Below, piece by piece: positions 60,126 through 64,000 of a stretch of 64,000 nucleotides of DNA. The translations under genes and the position numbers were made by a program. This DNA is from Streblospio benedicti (Eukaryota > Annelida > Polychaeta > Spionida > Spionidae), in the NCBI GenBank assembly GCA_019095985.1, contig CM032666.1, positions 48,493,771 through 48,557,770 on the forward strand, written 5' to 3'. Position 1 is the stretch's first letter. Every line of letters starts with the position of its first letter. Under the pieces are notes generated by a model. That model saw only the letters and a list, made by a program, of their open reading frames with translations. It searched no databases and was not told the DNA's origin.

Positions 60126-61132
60126 TACCGTATTCCCACGCATTAAAGCCCATGGGCTTATAACCGAAAAACAGCACTTTTTGGACCTTTTGAAAATGGA
60201 AAAAGTTCCTACTTACAAGCCCGGGGCGTATATTCGTATACTATGCCCACCCCCTATTTGGCGATGAATAAGCATTGGATTTTGACTATATAGAGCCACC
60301 AAGTTTCTTAACCAAGGGTTCTTACATGTTACTGTACGGTACTAGTCTACCTACGCAGGCGATGATGAGTGTACTGACTTTTGACAACGTGCACAATGTT
60401 TTCCTTTAATCATCAATGGTAATTATTAGTTTCATATCTTTTCTAGCAATGCTGTCTTCATATTCGTCATTGTCACAAGAATTTTCATAGCATGGTAACA
60501 TCGTACAAACCTAATTTAATAAATATTTGAACTCCGGAAGTTCGCCATTATAAATCATACTCACGTACTGGAGATATACCGAAAGCATTTAACAGTGGAA
60601 GTCCGAGTCCGCTATTGATTTCTAATGCATTAAAATGAGGTTGCGTTGTGGAAAGCTCCTAGAGAATCACGTTTCGTTTGCAACAAGAACTATGCCGGTA
60701 AGATTTGTTTTGAAAAAATATATTATTTGTTAATTCTCACTTTGGGTGTATTTTAGATGCAGATTAACACAAATATATATCTTCAAACATTGATTCAAGC
60801 TCCCGCCGAAGGTTTATATCGATGTTCATTCTGAACCATTGATGGAAAATAGTGAAACATGTCGGAGCTTCTAATATCGCCCAAAGCATGATCATGGTAT
60901 GACCGTATGTGTACGCATACGAGCACAGGATTTCTTTAGGTGTGTTACATTGTTTTCACGTGTCTTTGGTGACTCATCTGGGTTCAGGGTGTACGTAACT
61001 ATCAATTTTTATCGATTTTTTTGGCAGGGAAAAATATTTTTATTCTCACTTATTGGCCCATGGGCTTATATTCGAACATTAAGCCCATTTTTGATGTTAA
61101 GCCCATGGGCTTCTATGCGCGGGAATACGGTA
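60126..61132. mobile_element. 1-kb TIR element, copy 2 (CCGTATTCC family)
   Basis: The left end TACCGTATTCCCACGCATTA and right end ATGCGCGGGAATACGGTA are inverted, flanked by TA. It matches copy 1 (31981-32988) along its full length with only scattered base changes, and its right inner TIR (AAGCCCATGGGCTTCTA) is better preserved. Confidence 0.88.
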
Positions 61133-62460
61133 CATGTTGTTGTTTTTGTACATTCTGTAAAACCACTTTTTAGTTAATATCTTTTAAAAAGTACTTATGA
61201 GACCACAATAGAAGCAATATACCTGAGAATAATACAGTAGGACATTACATAATTATTGTATTCAATTACAACCATGTACCTCATAATATGATTCATAAGA
61301 TTATAGTTTTAAGTTGACAATTATTCCCTGATAAGCTCCCATGAGTTTTGTCAAGAGATTTAGTTTGATTGTCATGAAGATTTACTTCATGCAGCTGCTG
61401 TCTCCATTTATCTAAAATCAGTAATTTCAGCATGCCAAGAAGAAACCAATATCAATAAATGATGACTTGCAGTAAACTGCAACAATTCCATAACAATAAA
61501 ATTCAATACTTTCCACCAATATCAGAATAACTCACACTTTCAAATAATATTCAACAATTTCATCACAATCATTTCATGTTATTTATCTAATATTTTATAT
61601 CTATTATACGGATTCTGTTAAAGAAAATTATGTAAGTAATAAACTACCCGGTACCTAATTTCATGATTCTAAAGAAGTTGTAACCTGAATTGTAAAAAAG
61701 TGATATTCCTTTAATATGCAGCGAAAATATTTACTTTTTAGTCATTAGAATGCTCATCATCTCTTGGAAAGTGTTTAATCACTGAAACTATGGTACTTTC
61801 AATCAATGATTTTGTTTTTTGTTTTTTACGATTAACAAAAACAGAAAAAACTTAAAATTCGGAACATTTTCTCATATTTTCAAGCATTGGCATCCATCTT
61901 TGATAATGTTTTGCTCATAAATATTCTGATTTGAGCTTTTCGCGTTGATTTTGTTTTTGTTTTTTACACTTATTGATTTGTTAAGGACTGTTGTTAAATA
62001 ATTAGAACTTCGCTTTTCTTTTTAATTCTTGTTTAAATCAGAAAAAAATATATAAAATTAAAGTTCGAACATTTTAAATCATATTTTCAATATGCATTGG
62101 CCACCATCTTTATAATAATGTTTTTCACTTGCTCCTAAATCATTTTCATATGTAACCAGTTTTTTCTAACCCGCCAGACCTATTTATATACAACTACAGT
62201 ACCCACTTCAGGTCTAATACTAGTATTACAAAATAGCAGGATTATACACAGCAAACAAAATGAACAGAATTATACACAGAATTATACACAGCAATAAATG
62301 GGCGCTACACTTATATTACGCATTTTATGGAGGTTCCCGCACTAAAAAGAATTTTTCTGAAAGTTCATGACCACGCCAGATATTTTGACATATTTTCAGA
62401 CCACCACTGACAGTGGTCGCAGAAGTTTGGCATGCCAAACTTCTTCCGCGGCCACCCTTA

Positions 62461-63462
62461 CTCTCGAGTTCCGAATAACGGTACAGTCTTGAATAAGAGT
62501 ACAGGTTGGAAAATCACGACATTTTTAATAACAGTACGGGTTTGAATAAACATACAGGAAATTCTATTGAAATCAAATAAGAGTACGGGGTTTCAATAAT
62601 AGTACAGATCAATTATTTGCATTAGGTCAGACCAATTATTATTCAATGAATGTGTGTCATTTTATGAAAATGATTATTCGTACTAGTATTTTTTTAAATG
62701 AAAATGATTATTAGTATTTTGTAAAATATCATAAGATCATCAACTGCAGGCTATACTTCTTGAGTTTTAAGGCAAATTCGTCTGCTTCTTGTTTACTAGT
62801 AGGCGCCAACATTTTTTCCCGTGAGATCAAGTGAGAATTGTCAGTGTTCATCCTAGAACTTGGAGTCTATGTGTGAATTGACCCCATTACACCAAAAGTT
62901 ATGGGTCAAAAGCACAGAACAATGGGACATGGTTCACAAGGGGAACTTTTCCGGTTAAATTTGACCTATAGTTGTACTTGTATACTAAGAATACAGTTGA
63001 CATAATCTCCCACAAATCCCCAAGACTATGCAGTGGATATTTACAATTTTTGACTATCGTTTTACAGTGGTGCCATTCTTCAAAACCGCCATCTGACCAA
63101 ACACATGAGAATCCACACTTGACCAGGCACATGAGAATCCACAGTGGTTCCAAGGACAATTTACAAGGACGAACGTGATTGGTTGAAAAAGAGCAATATT
63201 CCCATCTGCAGCCAATCAAAGCATTCCTTTTATAGCGCCTTTCAAAAATATGGAACATGGAATGACCGCTCATTGTATATTGTGGAGAGGGCGCGGAGAG
63301 GGCGCGTGACGCTAGGATGAACACTGTGAGAATGTAAGGTGCCTAATAAACATACAGGATGACAAAGCTTTTTTTTTAATAAGACTCGAATACGGCCCTA
63401 CAGGGTGGAATATTTTTGTAGAATAAATACCAGTACATGTATGGCAATTCAGAACTCGAGAG
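62461..63462. mobile_element. TIR element with CTCTCGAGTTC ends, hosting a nested insertion
   Basis: CTCTCGAGTTCCGAAT at the left and its inverse (ending GAACTCGAGAG) at the right, each bounded by TA. Next to the ends are spaced subterminal units of the form AATAAGAGTACAGG (62490, 62530, 62575, 62596), as many DNA transposons carry for transposase binding. A hAT-like element (62842-63326) lies inside. Confidence 0.7.
62842..63326. mobile_element. hAT-like non-autonomous element carrying zinc-finger scraps
   Basis: Terminal inverted repeats CAGTGTTCATCCTAG / CTAGGATGAACACTG, flanked by TGAGAATTGT and TGAGAATGT, which look like a slightly eroded target duplication. The CAGTG ends fit the hAT superfamily. 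Inside, 63085-63165 reads LTKHMRIHT in one frame and LTRHMRIHSGSKD in the next; both match the C-terminal half of a C2H2 finger plus linker. No transposase. Confidence 0.65.
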
Positions 63463-64000
63463 TACAGCCTTAAAAAATTGTACATTTGTCTCACTTAACA
63501 CTGACGGATCTTTACAATCTTCATAGGTTTTTGGTCGTACACTGGCACTAGATTGACCTTGTGGCGAAATGTGCCCTCCGCATTAGTGAGCTATATTAGC
63601 CGCTGATGGTTATTAAGTCATGTGACAAAACTGAGGATTTCATCTGGCCTGATGAAGTTAATGAGAAATCAATGAAAGTCTTACTGACATTTAACAGATT
63701 CAAATAGATATCTTTCAAAATGCTCCTCATAACTACTATGTAGTTCCAGCAAAATATAGCACATCATTCCTATCTTTTTTATTTTGATATTCAGTCCCAT
63801 TTTGAGTTAAAACAGAAATTGTTACTCAGTGAATTTGCTGTCAGAACATTGTTGCTGAAGTGTTTGATCATAGTTTATAGCACTGATTGAGTAACTTGAC
63901 GTTCCAATACAAAACATTCCATTTGTAACTAATTTGTGAAATCCTTATGTGGTGCTTGTTCCTTTGTAAGATTGCATATTGTTGTAAAAGCTCATTGGTG

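Larger units (their letters stand above)
46871..64000 (-). other. Region upstream of the sif coding start
   Basis: 17 kb with no recognisable host gene on either strand. It may hold 5' UTR exons and the promoter of sif, or be intergenic. It contains TIR elements, a Helitron, a LINE and SINE, and the nested hAT-like element near the right end. Stretches such as 48035-49141, 49757-53153, 57016-57600, 57786-60125 and 61133-62460 show nothing assignable beyond AT-rich sequence. Confidence 0.6.

Noticed and set aside
60899-61177. 92-codon frame shared by both 1-kb TIR elements
   Set aside because: It reads through terminal repeat sequence, shows no known domain, and runs past the element end in this copy only.
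1-64000. CRISPR arrays, rRNA genes, bacterial-style operons
   Set aside because: None seen. Spliced genes, SINEs and LINEs show an animal nuclear genome.

Overview
This is an AT-rich, intron- and transposon-rich animal nuclear sequence. It is probably from a marine lophotrochozoan invertebrate such as a bivalve or other mollusc, annelid or brachiopod. That placement is inferred from gene structure and repeat content; nothing in the window fixes the species.

One real host gene dominates the minus strand from about 46870 down past the left edge at 1273. It is the still life (sif)/TIAM-type guanine-nucleotide exchange factor for Rac. I traced 27 coding exons whose GT-AG splice junctions keep frame throughout: 4329 nt and 1443 residues inside the window. 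The protein order is: an MGN start (myristoylation and palmitoylation signal) in a 29-codon first exon; a WH1/EVH1 domain (exons 2-3); a long disordered Ser/Pro/Asn/Gln-rich region (exons 4-15); the PH-CC-Ex module (exons 16-20); a basic linker (exon 21); the Ras-binding domain (exons 22-23); a PDZ domain (exons 24-25); and an acidic linker (exons 26-27). The catalytic DH-PH domains must lie beyond position 1. The WH1 domain makes this a fly sif-type protein rather than a vertebrate TIAM1-type one. Three sites suggest alternative forms: a second 69-nt exon 4 (23789-23857), an exon that can only be read when it replaces exons 6-7 (15640-15842), and an internal alternative first exon (9437-9461) that would give a short form lacking WH1.

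Most of the remaining sequence is intron 1 (about 19 kb) and the region upstream of the first coding exon (46871-64000), where I see no convincing host gene. Both are full of mobile elements: two non-autonomous Helitrons (29759-31459, 53154-54338); two copies of a 1-kb inverted-terminal-repeat element (31981-32988, 60126-61132); a 4.85-kb nest of DNA elements (28860-33713); several other MITEs or foldback elements; a LINE with an ATT-repeat tail (54585-56416); an older LINE fragment (about 3060-3560); a decayed Penelope-like fossil (about 45440-46520); and three copies of a tRNA-derived SINE. A nested hAT-like element near the right end carries two scraps of C2H2 zinc-finger coding sequence.

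No CRISPR array, rRNA or intact tRNA gene was seen. All coordinates, splice sites and similarities come from reading the sequence and from recalled family sequences. No database search was run.
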